DNA of 64,000 nt from Gemmatimonadota bacterium (GCA_022826005.1 JAJDVT010000070.1:62001-126000), one strand, 5' to 3'. Positions 27,130 through 37,377 are shown, numbered from the stretch's first letter. Numbers and translations: made by a program. The notes: generated by a model from the letters alone, not told the origin.

Positions 27130-30100
27130 ATGACTCCAGCGGAAGGCGTGGAACAGTCGGCTGGCCGGGCATCCGGAGCCCCCGCGGCCCCAGGGGTAGA
27201 CACCCCCGAGAAGTCGCAGGTGATTGAAGCCGTGCTGGCCATCCTCCGCGAGGAGGTGGACGACGACCGCTACCGGTTGCTGGCAAAGTTCGTCCCGTTC
27301 TTTCTCGGCAAGGCCCCGGCCGACCTGCTGGAGGAGCGGAGCACCGGGCACCTGGCCAAGATGTGTCACAATTCCTTCCGCTTCCTCGATCGGAGCCGGC
27401 CGGACCGTGTGGATGTCGAGGTGCTGAATCCGAAGGAATCGGCGACGGGCTGGTATGCTCCGGTCACCATCGTCCGCACCAACATCTCCGAGCGTCCCTT
27501 CATCGTTGATTCGATCCGCGAATTCCTCCATTCGCAGGAGCGGCGGATCGCGCACCTGGTCTATCCGCTGATGACCGTGAAGCGGGACGCGGACGGTTGG
27601 ATCACCGATCTGCTGCCCCCTGGCGAGCGCACCCGCACCGAGTCGATGGTCTACGCCGAGGTCACGCGCGTCGAAGACCCGGAGATGCTCGAGTCGCTGC
27701 GCGAGGAGACGGCCCGCCGGCTCGAGGACGTGGTCAAGGCGACCGACGACTTCGGCCTCATGGTGGACAAGATCGGCGATGTGGTCTCCGAGCTGAGTTT
27801 CCGCATGCGCGACCTGCGCGAACAACGTGAAGAGTTCCGCGAAATCCAGGCGTTCCTGCGCTGGCTCAGGGACGGCGGCTTCGTCTTTCTCGGTTATCGG
27901 TCCTATGCCTTCGCTCCAGAGGAACCGGGCGGGGAATTGTCGGTGATGATCGAACACGGATCGGGTCTCGGCATCCTGCAGGACGACGAGGATTCGGCCT
28001 ATGCGCGCCCGGTGCCGATGAGCGAACTCCCGCCGGAGATGCAGGAACGCGCGCTGTCGGGCCCGCTCCTGATCATCAGCAAGACCAATGCCGAATCCAC
28101 CGTTCACCGCCGCGCGCGGATGGACTACATCGGCATCAAGAAGCTGCGCTCCGACGGTTCGGTTGCGGGTGAGCACAGGTTCCTGGGGCTCTTCACCTCC
28201 GCCGCCTACGCCGAGCCCGCGCAGGACATACCGATCCTCCGACAGAAGCTGACCGCCGTCCTCGCAGCCTCGGGGCTCGCGGAGGGATCGCACGACTACA
28301 AGGAGGTCATCACGATCTTCGGCTCGCTCCCGAAGGAGGAACTCTTCCTCGCCTCGGCGGACGAGATCCTGGATGAAATCCGCACGATCCTGATCCGCTA
28401 CAACACGGCCGAAGTCTTCGTGTCGGTCCGGCGCGACGCACTGGGGCGGGGCGTCTCGATCATGGTTGTGCTCCCGCGCAACCGATTCTCCGGCAGCTTC
28501 CGCCGGGAATTCGAGAGCTGGCTGGTAACCCGCTACTCCGCGGAGATCCTGAACTATCACCTGGCGATGAGCGCCGGCGACCAGGCCCGCCTGCACTTCT
28601 ACCTCGGCGGCCCTCCCGAACGGCTCGCCGAGGCGGACGGCGAGGAGCTTACCGCGACGGTTGCCGACCTGACCCGCTCCTGGCTCGACGAGGTGCGCGA
28701 TCTGCTGGCCGGGATCCGTCCCCCCGACGAGGCCCGCCAGCTCGCCAGGTACTACGAGCGTGCCTTCGCACCCGAATACAAGGCCGCGAACGATCCTCGG
28801 GTGGCGGTGCGGGACATCGAGGAACTCGAGGCGATGCGACTGGACGGCCGCACGGAGTCGGTGCGCTTCTTCGAAGATCATTCCGACGGCGGCAAATGCG
28901 AGCTGAAGGTCTACATCAAGCACCACCAGATCATCCTGTCGGACTTCATGCCGGTGTTGGAAAACTGCGGACTCCGGGTTATCGCGGTCGCACCGTTCGA
29001 ACTGCGTGAGGAGGGCAAGGAGGACTCGGTCATCTACAGCTTCGATGTCCAGAACTCGGAGGGAGAACACCTGGACGTTGAGGGCCGGGCGGATGTGCTG
29101 TCGGAGACGATCCTGGCAGTGCGGGCCGGCGACGCCAGCAACGACGGATTCAACCGGCTGGTGCAGCGCACGGGGATGGCCTGGCGGGAGGTCGACGTGC
29201 TGCGCGCCTACGCCAGCTACGCCTTCCAGGTCGGCGCGGTCCCCAGCCGGCAGGTGCTCCCGACGGCGCTGGACAGCTATCCCGCCATCGGGGAACTCCT
29301 CTTCCGGCTGTTTGAGGTCCGCTTCGATCCCGACAGGCCGGACCGGATCGAGGACCGGGAAAAGAAGGTCGCGGAGCTCAAGAGTCTCCTCACCCAGGAG
29401 CTGGTCGCGGTGAGTTCGCTCGCTCACGACCGCGCGTTGCGCGCGTACCAGACCGTGATCCTGGCGACGATCCGCACCAACTACTACCGGAACGGGGCGC
29501 GCGCGCCCACCCGCCGTTCGGGGGGCGTGCCGTACGTCTCCTTCAAGTTCGACAGCGAGCAGTTGCAGGCGGTTTCGAAGAGCCGCCTGAAGTACGAAGT
29601 GTGGGTGCGCTCGTCGCGCATGGAGGGGATCCACCTGCGTGGTGCCGCCGTGGCGCGCGGGGGGATTCGCCACTCCGACCGTCCGGACGACTTCCGCACC
29701 GAGGTCATGGGCCTCGTCAACACGCAGGTGGTCAAGAACGCGCTGATCGTGCCGAGCGGCTCCAAGGGCGGGTTTGTCTGCCTGCACTCGCTGCCGACAC
29801 GGGACGAGATGGCGCACGAGGCGAAGGAGCAATACCGCACGCTGATGCGGGGGCTGCTCGACATCACCGACGACCTGAAGGGTGCCGCCGCGCCCCCGGA
29901 GGGCGTCATCCGCTACGACGGATTCGACCCCTACCTGGTCGTGGCCGCCGACAAGGGGACGGCCCCCTTCTCGGACACCGCCAACGCGATCGCCGCCGAG
30001 TACGGCTTCTGGCTGGACGATGCCTTCGCGTCCGGCGGCTCGAACGGGTACGACCACAAGGAGGTGGGGATCACCGCCCGGGGCGCCTGGGAGTCGGTCA

Positions 30101-32040
30101 AGCGGCACTTCCGCGAAATGGGCCGGAACACCCAGCAGGATCCCTTCACGGTGGTGGGGATCGGCGACATGAGCGGGGACGTCTTCGGCAATGGCATGCT
30201 CCTCTCGCCGGAGATCCGTCTCGTGGCCGCCTTCGACCACCGCCACGTCTTCATCGATCCCGACCCCGACGCGGAAGCCTCCTTCGAGGAACGCAGGCGC
30301 CTGTTCGACAGGCCCCGCTCAACATGGGACGACTACGACCGCGAGAGGCTCTCCCAGGGAGGGATGATCGTGTCGCGCGGGGTCAAGTCGGTCGACCTGA
30401 CGCCCGAGGCGAAGGCGGCTCTTGGGGTGGAGGACGGCGCGGGCTCGCTGGACGGCGAGTCGCTGATCCGGGCGGTGCTCAAGGCGCCCGTCGATCTGCT
30501 CTGGAACGGGGGAATCGGGACCTATGTGAAGGCCGACGACGAGAGTCACGCGGACGCGGGCGACAACTCCAACGACCCGGTGCGGGTCAACACGAGCGAG
30601 CTGCGCGCCAAGGTCGTGGGCGAGGGCGGCAACCTCGGCTTCACGCAGGCGGCACGGGTCGAGTACGCGCTTGGCGGCGGCCGCATCAACACCGACGCGC
30701 TGGATAACTCCGGCGGCGTCAACCTCTCCGACCGCGAGGTGAACCTCAAGATCCTCCTCAACGAGGTCCTGAACACCGGCACGGTCTCCCGGGACGAACG
30801 CAACGACCTCGTGCACCGGCTCACGGACACCGTCGCCGAACTCGTCGTGCACGACAACGAGTCCGGCTGCCAGGCGGTGTCGCTGGACGAATACCGGGCC
30901 CGGCGTGACATCGGCCGGTTCTGGGCGCTCATGACGCGGCTGAGCCGCATCGGGCTGCTCGACCGCGACGCGGAGGGGCTTCCTTCCTGGGATGTTCTCA
31001 GCTCCCGCAAGGAGGCGCACCAGTCGCTGACCCGCCCCGAACTCTCGGTGCTCCTCTCCTACGCCAAGCTGCACCTCAAGTCCGCCCTGCTGGCTTCCGA
31101 GCTCCCCGACGACCCATCGGCCGCCGACTACTTCTTCGGGTACTTTCCGCCGGAGGCTCTCCAGGTGGTCGGGCGCGACCACGCCGTGAACCACCGGTTG
31201 CGCCGCGAGATCGTCGCCTGCCAGATGACCAACGACCTCGTCGACCTCATGGGGTCCACCTTCGTCGACCGGCTTGCGCAGGAGACCGGCCGCGAGGAGG
31301 TGGAGATCGCGCGCGCATGGCTGGTCGCCGCCCGGCTCACGCAGCACGACGCGATCCTGGAGGAGATCCGGTCCCGGGAGGAGAGCGTCTCGACCGCCGT
31401 GACCTACCGTTGGACGATGGGGCTGGCCCGGGTGCTGGAACAGACCACGCGCTGGGTCCTCAACAACTGCGACCCCGAGGAGTCGACGACTTCGCTGATC
31501 GAGGGCAGCCGCGTGGGGCTGGAGGCGCTGCGCGAAGAGTTCCACGAGATCGTCGCCGGCGAGGACCGCGACAACTTCATGTCCAGGGTGAAGAGCGGCA
31601 CCCCCAGGCCCGAGGACGAGCCGTTCGTGCAGAAGCTCATGGCGCTTCACTTCCTCGACCACCTCCTCGAGATCCTGCACCTCGCGCGCGCCACGGACAC
31701 CGACCCCCTCAAGGCGGCGATGGTCTACTACTGGGTGACCGAGGAGCTGCGCATCCCCTGGCTCATGCGCACGATCGAGAACCGGGGCAACCAGGACAGG
31801 TGGCAGCAGCGCTGGGCGCTGGGGCTGGTCCGGGACCTCGGCGCGATCCGCCGCAACCTCACCGAAGGCGCGCTGGACGGCGAGGGGACGCTGGCGGACG
31901 CGCTCGGCTTCGGAGGGGACGACGCCCGCCTGTCACGCTTCCACGAGGTGCTGCAGGAGGTGGAGGCGGAAGAGCCGGTCAGCCTGGCCGGGATCTCGGT
32001 GGCGATTCAGGAGATCCGGCATCTGGCGCTGAAGGGGTAG
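27130..32040 (+). CDS. NAD-specific glutamate dehydrogenase, large (GDH-180) class
   Basis: A ~1636-residue enzyme oxidising glutamate to 2-oxoglutarate with NAD+. The length and layout fit the 180-kDa class: N-terminal ACT-like regulatory parts (~residues 20-700, e.g. FIVDSIREFLHSQERRIAHLVYP), the catalytic dehydrogenase core (RGGIRHSDRPDDFRTEVMGLVNTQ, then KNALIVPSGSKGGFV with the catalytic lysine, GIGDMSGDVFGNGML for the dinucleotide fold), and a helical C-terminal domain. ATG 27130 is chosen: upstream frame has no family sequence, though spacing to GAGG is short and GTG 27148 is possible. Its 3' end overlaps the convergent phosphatase gene by 62 bases. Product feeds SucA. Confidence 0.93.
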   Translation: MTPAEGVEQSAGRASGAPAAPGVDTPEKSQVIEAVLAILREEVDDDRYRLLAKFVPFFLGKAPADLLEERSTGHLAKMCHNSFRFLDRSRPDRVDVEVLNPKESATGWYAPVTIVRTNISERPFIVDSIREFLHSQERRIAHLVYPLMTVKRDADGWITDLLPPGERTRTESMVYAEVTRVEDPEMLESLREETARRLEDVVKATDDFGLMVDKIGDVVSELSFRMRDLREQREEFREIQAFLRWLRDGGFVFLGYRSYAFAPEEPGGELSVMIEHGSGLGILQDDEDSAYARPVPMSELPPEMQERALSGPLLIISKTNAESTVHRRARMDYIGIKKLRSDGSVAGEHRFLGLFTSAAYAEPAQDIPILRQKLTAVLAASGLAEGSHDYKEVITIFGSLPKEELFLASADEILDEIRTILIRYNTAEVFVSVRRDALGRGVSIMVVLPRNRFSGSFRREFESWLVTRYSAEILNYHLAMSAGDQARLHFYLGGPPERLAEADGEELTATVADLTRSWLDEVRDLLAGIRPPDEARQLARYYERAFAPEYKAANDPRVAVRDIEELEAMRLDGRTESVRFFEDHSDGGKCELKVYIKHHQIILSDFMPVLENCGLRVIAVAPFELREEGKEDSVIYSFDVQNSEGEHLDVEGRADVLSETILAVRAGDASNDGFNRLVQRTGMAWREVDVLRAYASYAFQVGAVPSRQVLPTALDSYPAIGELLFRLFEVRFDPDRPDRIEDREKKVAELKSLLTQELVAVSSLAHDRALRAYQTVILATIRTNYYRNGARAPTRRSGGVPYVSFKFDSEQLQAVSKSRLKYEVWVRSSRMEGIHLRGAAVARGGIRHSDRPDDFRTEVMGLVNTQVVKNALIVPSGSKGGFVCLHSLPTRDEMAHEAKEQYRTLMRGLLDITDDLKGAAAPPEGVIRYDGFDPYLVVAADKGTAPFSDTANAIAAEYGFWLDDAFASGGSNGYDHKEVGITARGAWESVKRHFREMGRNTQQDPFTVVGIGDMSGDVFGNGMLLSPEIRLVAAFDHRHVFIDPDPDAEASFEERRRLFDRPRSTWDDYDRERLSQGGMIVSRGVKSVDLTPEAKAALGVEDGAGSLDGESLIRAVLKAPVDLLWNGGIGTYVKADDESHADAGDNSNDPVRVNTSELRAKVVGEGGNLGFTQAARVEYALGGGRINTDALDNSGGVNLSDREVNLKILLNEVLNTGTVSRDERNDLVHRLTDTVAELVVHDNESGCQAVSLDEYRARRDIGRFWALMTRLSRIGLLDRDAEGLPSWDVLSSRKEAHQSLTRPELSVLLSYAKLHLKSALLASELPDDPSAADYFFGYFPPEALQVVGRDHAVNHRLRREIVACQMTNDLVDLMGSTFVDRLAQETGREEVEIARAWLVAARLTQHDAILEEIRSREESVSTAVTYRWTMGLARVLEQTTRWVLNNCDPEESTTSLIEGSRVGLEALREEFHEIVAGEDRDNFMSRVKSGTPRPEDEPFVQKLMALHFLDHLLEILHLARATDTDPLKAAMVYYWVTEELRIPWLMRTIENRGNQDRWQQRWALGLVRDLGAIRRNLTEGALDGEGTLADALGFGGDDARLSRFHEVLQEVEAEEPVSLAGISVAIQEIRHLALKG

Positions 32041-32977
32041 CAGCAGCCTCACGCTCTGCCACGTCCAGCAGCACCCCGTCCTTCACGCCCACGCTCGGCA
32101 CCACGATGTGCTCGGCGCGGGCGAGCTGCGCGAAGTGCCGGTAGACCAGCGCGGCCGGCAGGATCACGTCGGCGCGGTCGGGGCGCATGCGGAGTTCGGC
32201 GATCCGCTCCGGGACCGTCATCGCGTTCAGGAGATGAATGACCGCGTCGAGGCGGTTCCCCGGCAGAATGGCCAGCTTGAGCGGATCCAGGTAGCTGAGC
32301 GCGAGTCGCGCGATGGCTTCGATGTTGCCACCGGTCGCGGCGAACGCGGTGGGGCCGGGGTACGCGTCGGGAGGGGGAATGGTCAGGGGGCGGAGTTGGC
32401 GCCTCACCCAATCGTGCAGCGAATCGTGACAGCCGTGCGCCGCGGCAAGGGTCTCCAGGAGCCGCACCGTGCCGATCCGGTACGATTCGCTCCAGAGGAT
32501 CCCCGCGCTGTCGACCAGCGACACCTCCACGCTCCCGCCACCCAGATCCACCAGGATCCACCGTCCCCGGGACAGGTCCACCCGGGTTCGCACCGCGAGG
32601 TGGACGAGCCGCGCCTCCTCCGCCCCGCTGATCGGTTCCAGTGCGATCCCGGACTCGGCCAGGATTCTCGCCAGGAATTCGTCCCGGTTGCCCGCTTCAC
32701 GGGTCGCGCTGGTGGCGACCGCGCGAAATGCCTCCACGTCCAGCGAGTCCAGTTCCTGCCGGAATCCGCGAAACGCCCGCACCGCGTCTTCCATGGTGGC
32801 GTCGTCCAGCCCGCCAACCGTGAATACGCGGTGCCCGAGCCGGATCGGCTCCCGGGTCCTGTGGACGACGGTGTGCGATCCCGGCCCGTCGAAGTCGGCC
32901 ACAACCAGCCGGATCGCGTTCGATCCGGCGTCTATGGCGGCGACCCGCCGCGTGCACCTGCGCGACTTCAAGGTCAC
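31979..32977 (-). CDS. Exopolyphosphatase / pppGpp phosphatase family (Ppx/GppA)
   Basis: A 332-residue member of the ASKHA-fold Ppx/GppA family. Phosphate-binding loops are visible: VAAIDAGSNAIRLVVAD at the N-terminus, VATSATREAGN, ISGAEEARL and WILVDLGGGSVEVSLVD. It is the short form without the C-terminal HD domain of E. coli Ppx. Either polyphosphate or (p)ppGpp can be the substrate in this family; the sequence does not decide. The Ala/Pro/Ser-rich C-terminus overlaps the glutamate dehydrogenase gene on the other strand by 62 bases. Confidence 0.85.
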   Translation of the reverse strand: MTLKSRRCTRRVAAIDAGSNAIRLVVADFDGPGSHTVVHRTREPIRLGHRVFTVGGLDDATMEDAVRAFRGFRQELDSLDVEAFRAVATSATREAGNRDEFLARILAESGIALEPISGAEEARLVHLAVRTRVDLSRGRWILVDLGGGSVEVSLVDSAGILWSESYRIGTVRLLETLAAAHGCHDSLHDWVRRQLRPLTIPPPDAYPGPTAFAATGGNIEAIARLALSYLDPLKLAILPGNRLDAVIHLLNAMTVPERIAELRMRPDRADVILPAALVYRHFAQLARAEHIVVPSVGVKDGVLLDVAEREAAATPSAPDAGSPESPPRSRPG

Positions 32978-33026
32978 CCGGGGCGCGGGCGCACCCGGGG
33001 CCCGGGCGCACCGAAACTCTCACAGT

Positions 33027-33974
33027 TCATTGGCTGAACGGCAGCGGCGCATCCTTGCCCGGCCAGTGCTTCCGAACGTACCAGACGATGACCGGGAGCG
33101 TGACCGCGACGATGACCACCCCTGTCAGTCCCGAGCCCCGGATGTCCTCGACCTCCGCGGCCATGTCCAGCGGCCCGCCCGATGCCTCCCCCGGCTCGGC
33201 CCATTCCAGGACGTATCCCAGCAATGTGGCCACCAGGTTGTTCGACGCATGCAGGACGATGGGAACGATGAGGGTGCGGGTCTGGAGGTACAGGATGGCG
33301 GCCACAAGGCCGATCACGGTGATCCCGACGGGATTTGCGTGCAGGATCCCGAATACCAGAGAGGTCGCGATCAGAGCCTTCCCGAGCCCCCACTTGTAGC
33401 TCCAGCGGTTCAGCAACAGGCCGCGGAACGAGACCTCCTCGAGGACCGGCGCCATGACCACGACGACCACGAACATGCCGATCTGGTAGACGATCGACTG
33501 GTCCATTGGCGTCTCCAACGCCGTCAGAAGGAACTCGAGAACGCCGGGAGCGACGAAGGACAGGGCGTACGCAAAGAGGAGCCAGGACCCGATCGAGAAG
33601 GCCATCGCCACGGCCAGAATCGCGGGCACGATGAGCCAGTTGAATCCGGCCGGAGGACGTCCGAGCAACTGTTGCAAGCCGATGCGCGAGCGTCTGCAGA
33701 TCCACAGGATCCACATCGACAGGGCGGTGTAGCCCGCCAGCATTCCCGCGAGATCGCCCGCCGCTTCGCCGCCGAGGTCGAGAGGCGTGACCCACGCGAC
33801 AAGGTGGAACGCCAACAGGAAGATGACGGTGCCGATGATCATCCAGGGGATGACCGTCCACGTCCGTACCGTCGCGAAGGCGTTCCGGGTGCCCACCGGG
33901 GCCTGGGCGTCCCCGTCCGCTGGATCCGGGCCGGGATTGTTCCCCGGTCCCGGGCTGTCCTCCTTCCCCGTCAA
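33027..33974 (-). CDS. CPBP family intramembrane metalloprotease
   Basis: A polytopic protein of ~315 residues with about eight helices and the CPBP/Abi motifs: EEVSFRG (EExxxR), FGILHANP (second histidine) and VLHASNN (HxxxN). Bacterial CPBP proteases resemble Rce1 and can take part in bacteriocin immunity, prenyl-protein processing or signalling. The start is uncertain: TTG 33974 overlaps the upstream peptidase stop (TTGA) and suggests coupling; GTG 33896 would remove a Pro/Asp-rich leader. The region before 33974 in the same frame is the antiparallel-free read-through of the peptidase gene and is not part of it. Confidence 0.8.
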   Translation of the reverse strand: MTGKEDSPGPGNNPGPDPADGDAQAPVGTRNAFATVRTWTVIPWMIIGTVIFLLAFHLVAWVTPLDLGGEAAGDLAGMLAGYTALSMWILWICRRSRIGLQQLLGRPPAGFNWLIVPAILAVAMAFSIGSWLLFAYALSFVAPGVLEFLLTALETPMDQSIVYQIGMFVVVVVMAPVLEEVSFRGLLLNRWSYKWGLGKALIATSLVFGILHANPVGITVIGLVAAILYLQTRTLIVPIVLHASNNLVATLLGYVLEWAEPGEASGGPLDMAAEVEDIRGSGLTGVVIVAVTLPVIVWYVRKHWPGKDAPLPFSQ

Positions 33975-36733
33975 CTGACCGGCCCGACGCGCTTCGCGGC
34001 GCCGTAGTGGATTCCGTTGAAGAGCAGCGGGAAGGTGCCGTGGGGCTGCGAGCGGAAGGTGATCTTCGGGCCGAAGAGGAAGAGCTTCCCGGCGCCGATG
34101 TCGGCTTCGATCATGCTGGTGCCGCCCTCGAGGTGGTGCTGGCCCCAGGCCCATCCGCTCACCAGCGGTTCCGCGGTGTCGTACCACGCGATGCGGCGGA
34201 CGTTGGCGGCGTCGTCGCCGACCCGGAAGACCGGGCTGTGGCTGTGCAGCACGTTGACCCGGTCGCCGAGGCCGTGGGTGAGCGGGCTGCCGTGCTCGAT
34301 GGCGATGTTGTGGATCGAGCCGGGGGTGAAGTAGTCGTCACGCGAAAGCGACTCGCCCTGCGCGTCGACCATGAAGTTCTCGAGCGGGAGGCCGAGCTGC
34401 GACCCCAGCGAGGTGGAGCTGGCGACCGCGATCACCGCGCCGCCGTTTTCGATGAACTGGCGCAGAGCGGGTAGGCTGGTCTCGCTCGACAGGCGGCCGA
34501 GCCGGCTGCTCAGCGAGTCCGGCAGGCTGGCCACGAAGTCCTCGTCCGGGCCTCCGAAGCGGAACCCGCCGCGGCCCCCCCCGCCCCCGCCGCCAGCGTA
34601 CGCGCCATCGGGCAGAATGATCACGTCGAAGCGGTCATTCAGGTTCCCTGCGTCGATGTCCGGCGGGTAGACCAGCTCGAAGTTGAACTCGAAGTCCTCG
34701 AGGATGTAGCGGGTCCAGCCGGTCGGCATCGAGCCGCCGTAGCGGTCCATGAGGCCGACGCGCGCGTTCTCGAGCGCCATGGTCGAGGCAGGAGCCGACA
34801 TGATGCCGCGGAAGGAGATGCCAAGCTCGGCGGCCCAGTCCTCCAGGCGCGACCGGTCGGCAGACGCCGCCGGGATGAAGAACGCGCCGGGATCGAATGA
34901 CATGCCGGGCGCTTCGAACGCTACATCGGTCCAGTACACCTCGCCGCCGCCGGCGAGGATCCGGTTGACCGCGGTGAACGCGGCATTGACATGGTCCACC
35001 ATGTAGCCGACGGGGGATGGCGAACCCGTAACGGTGCCGGGAATCGGTTGGGCCAGCCAGGCGATCGGCTCGAAGGGCCCGCTGAAGCCCTCCAGGATGC
35101 GGTCGAACTCGACACCCATCTGCAGCGCCAGCGTCCATCCGGCATTGTCGTAGGGCGCGATCGGCGGGCCGCCCGGGTACTGGAAGTCGTTCGGGTGGTT
35201 CTGTGGCTCGAACATGTCGATCACATGGGGGCGGAAGGCCTGCGCGGCGGTCACCACGTACGAGCCGGCGGGGTAGCCCTTGTCGGCGACCGTGAAGTCC
35301 TCCGTCGCCTGGTGCACCTTCACACCGCCCTTCAGCAGCGCGTTCACGAAGCGGGTCGCTGTGGGGAAGTCGCGCTGGTCGGCCGGTAGGATATAGCCGC
35401 GGGCGGCGCGCTTGTCGGGATCGCGCAGGTAGGCCTCGTAGTCCTCCATGGAGGCCCGCCCGCCGACCGTCTCGCTCACCTCGTCGATCCAGCTGGGCAG
35501 GATGGTCCACGAATCACGGCTCCCCCGCTCGATCGAATTCATGCCCATTCGCCAGATGTTGAAGAGCAGGTGTTCGCGGTTGCGCGATGCGTAGTCGAGC
35601 ACTGCCCGATTCGCGGTCTGCGAGTAGTCGACCGACTGACGGAAGTGCCAGGCGCCCGGACTGACCGGCAGCGGCAGGTCGCCGTGGGTGATCTGCCGGT
35701 TCGGGAGGAAGGGGATCTCGATCGGCGTGGGGCTCCCGATCGTCTCGGTGAGCAGGCCGACCATGTTCTTGAAATACGGCGTGGTGCGCAGCCCGCCGTT
35801 CCACCACGTCGAGTAGCTGGCGCCGCGGCGCATGGTGGTCCCGCCCTTGCCCTCGACGACAAAGCGGTGGTGCATGGCCGACCCAACCTGGTCCAGGCTG
35901 GTGATGATGATGGGGTCCAGGTTGTGGTTCGGCGGATCGCGGAAGGGCGGAGCAAACATGACCGTTCCGGCCGGCCCCGTCTGGTGATGGTTGTAGACGA
36001 TCTGCGGTAACCATTCGCGGTACATGACCCGGTTCATGTTCTCCGTCTCGGAGAGCGAGGCCATGTAGAAATCGCGGTTGTTGTCGTGCCCGGCATACTT
36101 CTGGTAGAGAACGGGGAGATTCCGGGTGCTGCGCTCCAGGGGATCGTCGTTGCGCATGTACCAGTTGGCGACCAGCGCGTGGCCGTCCGGATTGGCGTGC
36201 ACCACCAGCAGGATGACCTCGTCGAGGAAGCGCATCGTCTCCGCGTCGTCGCGGCTCACCATCTGCCACACCAGCTCCATCAGCTGCTGCGCACCGAGCA
36301 CCTCGGTGGCGTGCAGTCCCCCGTCTATCCAGATGACGGCCTTGCCCTCCGCCGCCATCTCACGCGCCTCCTCCTCGGTGACCCCCTCGGCCAGCGCCAG
36401 CCGCCTCGCGATCTCCTTGTAGCGGTCCAGATCGGTGTGGTTCGCAGGAGAGGTGATCGTCGCCATCCACTGGTCCCTGCCCTCGGCGGTCTTGCCGATC
36501 GACTCCAGGATCATGCGGTCCGACTGCTCGGCGAGGAGGTGCCAGTACTCGGTCAGCTGCTGGTAGTTGACGAGCTGGTAGTCGGTGCCGAGCCGGTAGC
36601 CGAACTGCTGTTCAGGGGTGGTCAGCTGGGTAGTGGCCGGGACGGGAGCCGCGGCCAGCGCGATGAAGGTGAGGAGCGCGGCGAGCGCCGCGGCGTGGTG
36701 GGTTCCAGGAACGATGGTACGTACCGCGATCAT
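33971..36733 (-). CDS. Secreted M14 family zinc carboxypeptidase-like protein
   Basis: A 920-residue protein with a signal peptide (~1-34, LAALLTFIALAAAPVPATT). The M14 zinc site begins with GGLHATEV (H141, E144), continues with VHANPDGHALV, and a third ligand region occurs in QIVYNHHQTGP. The C-terminal ~300 residues, including a glycine run near residue 740 and a GATase-1-like/ThuA-like segment (FDVIILPDG, IENGGAVIAVAS), are usual in large M14 proteins of related genomes. It is expected to act on peptides or peptidoglycan outside the cytosol. Coupled to the downstream CPBP protease gene through a TTGA overlap. Confidence 0.85.
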   Translation of the reverse strand: MIAVRTIVPGTHHAAALAALLTFIALAAAPVPATTQLTTPEQQFGYRLGTDYQLVNYQQLTEYWHLLAEQSDRMILESIGKTAEGRDQWMATITSPANHTDLDRYKEIARRLALAEGVTEEEAREMAAEGKAVIWIDGGLHATEVLGAQQLMELVWQMVSRDDAETMRFLDEVILLVVHANPDGHALVANWYMRNDDPLERSTRNLPVLYQKYAGHDNNRDFYMASLSETENMNRVMYREWLPQIVYNHHQTGPAGTVMFAPPFRDPPNHNLDPIIITSLDQVGSAMHHRFVVEGKGGTTMRRGASYSTWWNGGLRTTPYFKNMVGLLTETIGSPTPIEIPFLPNRQITHGDLPLPVSPGAWHFRQSVDYSQTANRAVLDYASRNREHLLFNIWRMGMNSIERGSRDSWTILPSWIDEVSETVGGRASMEDYEAYLRDPDKRAARGYILPADQRDFPTATRFVNALLKGGVKVHQATEDFTVADKGYPAGSYVVTAAQAFRPHVIDMFEPQNHPNDFQYPGGPPIAPYDNAGWTLALQMGVEFDRILEGFSGPFEPIAWLAQPIPGTVTGSPSPVGYMVDHVNAAFTAVNRILAGGGEVYWTDVAFEAPGMSFDPGAFFIPAASADRSRLEDWAAELGISFRGIMSAPASTMALENARVGLMDRYGGSMPTGWTRYILEDFEFNFELVYPPDIDAGNLNDRFDVIILPDGAYAGGGGGGGRGGFRFGGPDEDFVASLPDSLSSRLGRLSSETSLPALRQFIENGGAVIAVASSTSLGSQLGLPLENFMVDAQGESLSRDDYFTPGSIHNIAIEHGSPLTHGLGDRVNVLHSHSPVFRVGDDAANVRRIAWYDTAEPLVSGWAWGQHHLEGGTSMIEADIGAGKLFLFGPKITFRSQPHGTFPLLFNGIHYGAAKRVGPVS

Positions 36734-37050
36734 GGGACTTCCTCGAGCTGTGGGCGATTGGGGCGGTGTGCGGCATGCCCCTGTCGCACGGCGCAGACTG
36801 CATTGCGCGCGCGGTTGATTGCACGGGTCCTACAGTAGCTTGCGAGGGCGGGGCCGGGAAAGGGCGCGCGCCTTCGCGGCACGAAGGGAGTCGACGGTGT
36901 AAGGGCTCTCCGGTTGCGCGCTATTGCCCGACGCCGTCCGGTTTCTGAAACGGTCCATAAACATGTCGCCTTGCGTCAGTTCCATGCATCCTGTATGTTC
37001 TGCAATTCGCCTTTGCCGAGTTCACCAATTGCAGGAGACCCTTTGGCCGA
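36734..37050. other. Intergenic region, divergent promoters
   Basis: These 317 bases hold no credible gene. They must carry promoters for the M14 peptidase (minus) and the XRE regulator (plus). The part from ~36940 to 37035 is less GC-rich and contains an inverted repeat listed separately. Confidence 0.5.
37000..37034. promoter_or_regulatory. Inverted repeat, candidate operator of the XRE gene
   Basis: CTGCAATT (37000-37007) and AATTGCAG (37027-37034) are perfect inverted 8-base arms 19 bases apart; the right arm touches the AGGAGA ribosome site of the XRE gene. HipB/XRE repressors usually bind such palindromes in their own promoter; binding is inferred. Confidence 0.45.
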
Positions 37051-37377
37051 ATGTCCAATTCCAAGCGTGAAGCGTTGCCGTCTGCCGTCGTTGCCGTGCT
37101 GAAGAAGCTGGGATCCGACATCAGAAGTGCGCGTCTGAGGCGCCGCATGCGGGCGGCAACGCTAGCCAGCCATGCGGCAATCAGCCGGACCACCCTCCAC
37201 AAGATCGAACGAGGTACCGCCGGTGTGTCCATCGGCAAGTACACCCTGGTGCTTCACGCGCTGGGCTTGCACACCGGGGTCGAACGGGTTGCCGACCGAA
37301 GCGTCGACAGCGTGGGTCTGGACGCATTGGAGGAGCGCCTGCCCAAACGGGTGAGGGTCCCGCGAAATAGGAAGTAG
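37051..37377 (+). CDS. XRE-family HTH regulator, HipB-like, orphan
   Basis: A 108-residue DNA-binding protein. The HTH lies at ~28-75 with the HipB-type sequence RMRAATLASHAAISRTTLHKIERG and IGKYTLVLHALGL. HipB proteins normally act as antitoxin and repressor for the kinase toxin HipA encoded directly downstream. Here no hipA follows; the next gene is sufU on the other strand. It may be a solitary regulator or the survivor of a toxin-antitoxin pair. AGGAGA lies 12 bases before the ATG, within the candidate operator. Confidence 0.75.
   Translation: MSNSKREALPSAVVAVLKKLGSDIRSARLRRRMRAATLASHAAISRTTLHKIERGTAGVSIGKYTLVLHALGLHTGVERVADRSVDSVGLDALEERLPKRVRVPRNRK

Noticed and set aside
26743-30246. 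1167-codon open frame antisense to the glutamate dehydrogenase gene
   Set aside because: It is the GC-driven shadow of a well-conserved gene; its translation is Arg/Val/His-rich with no recognisable domain and no ribosome site.
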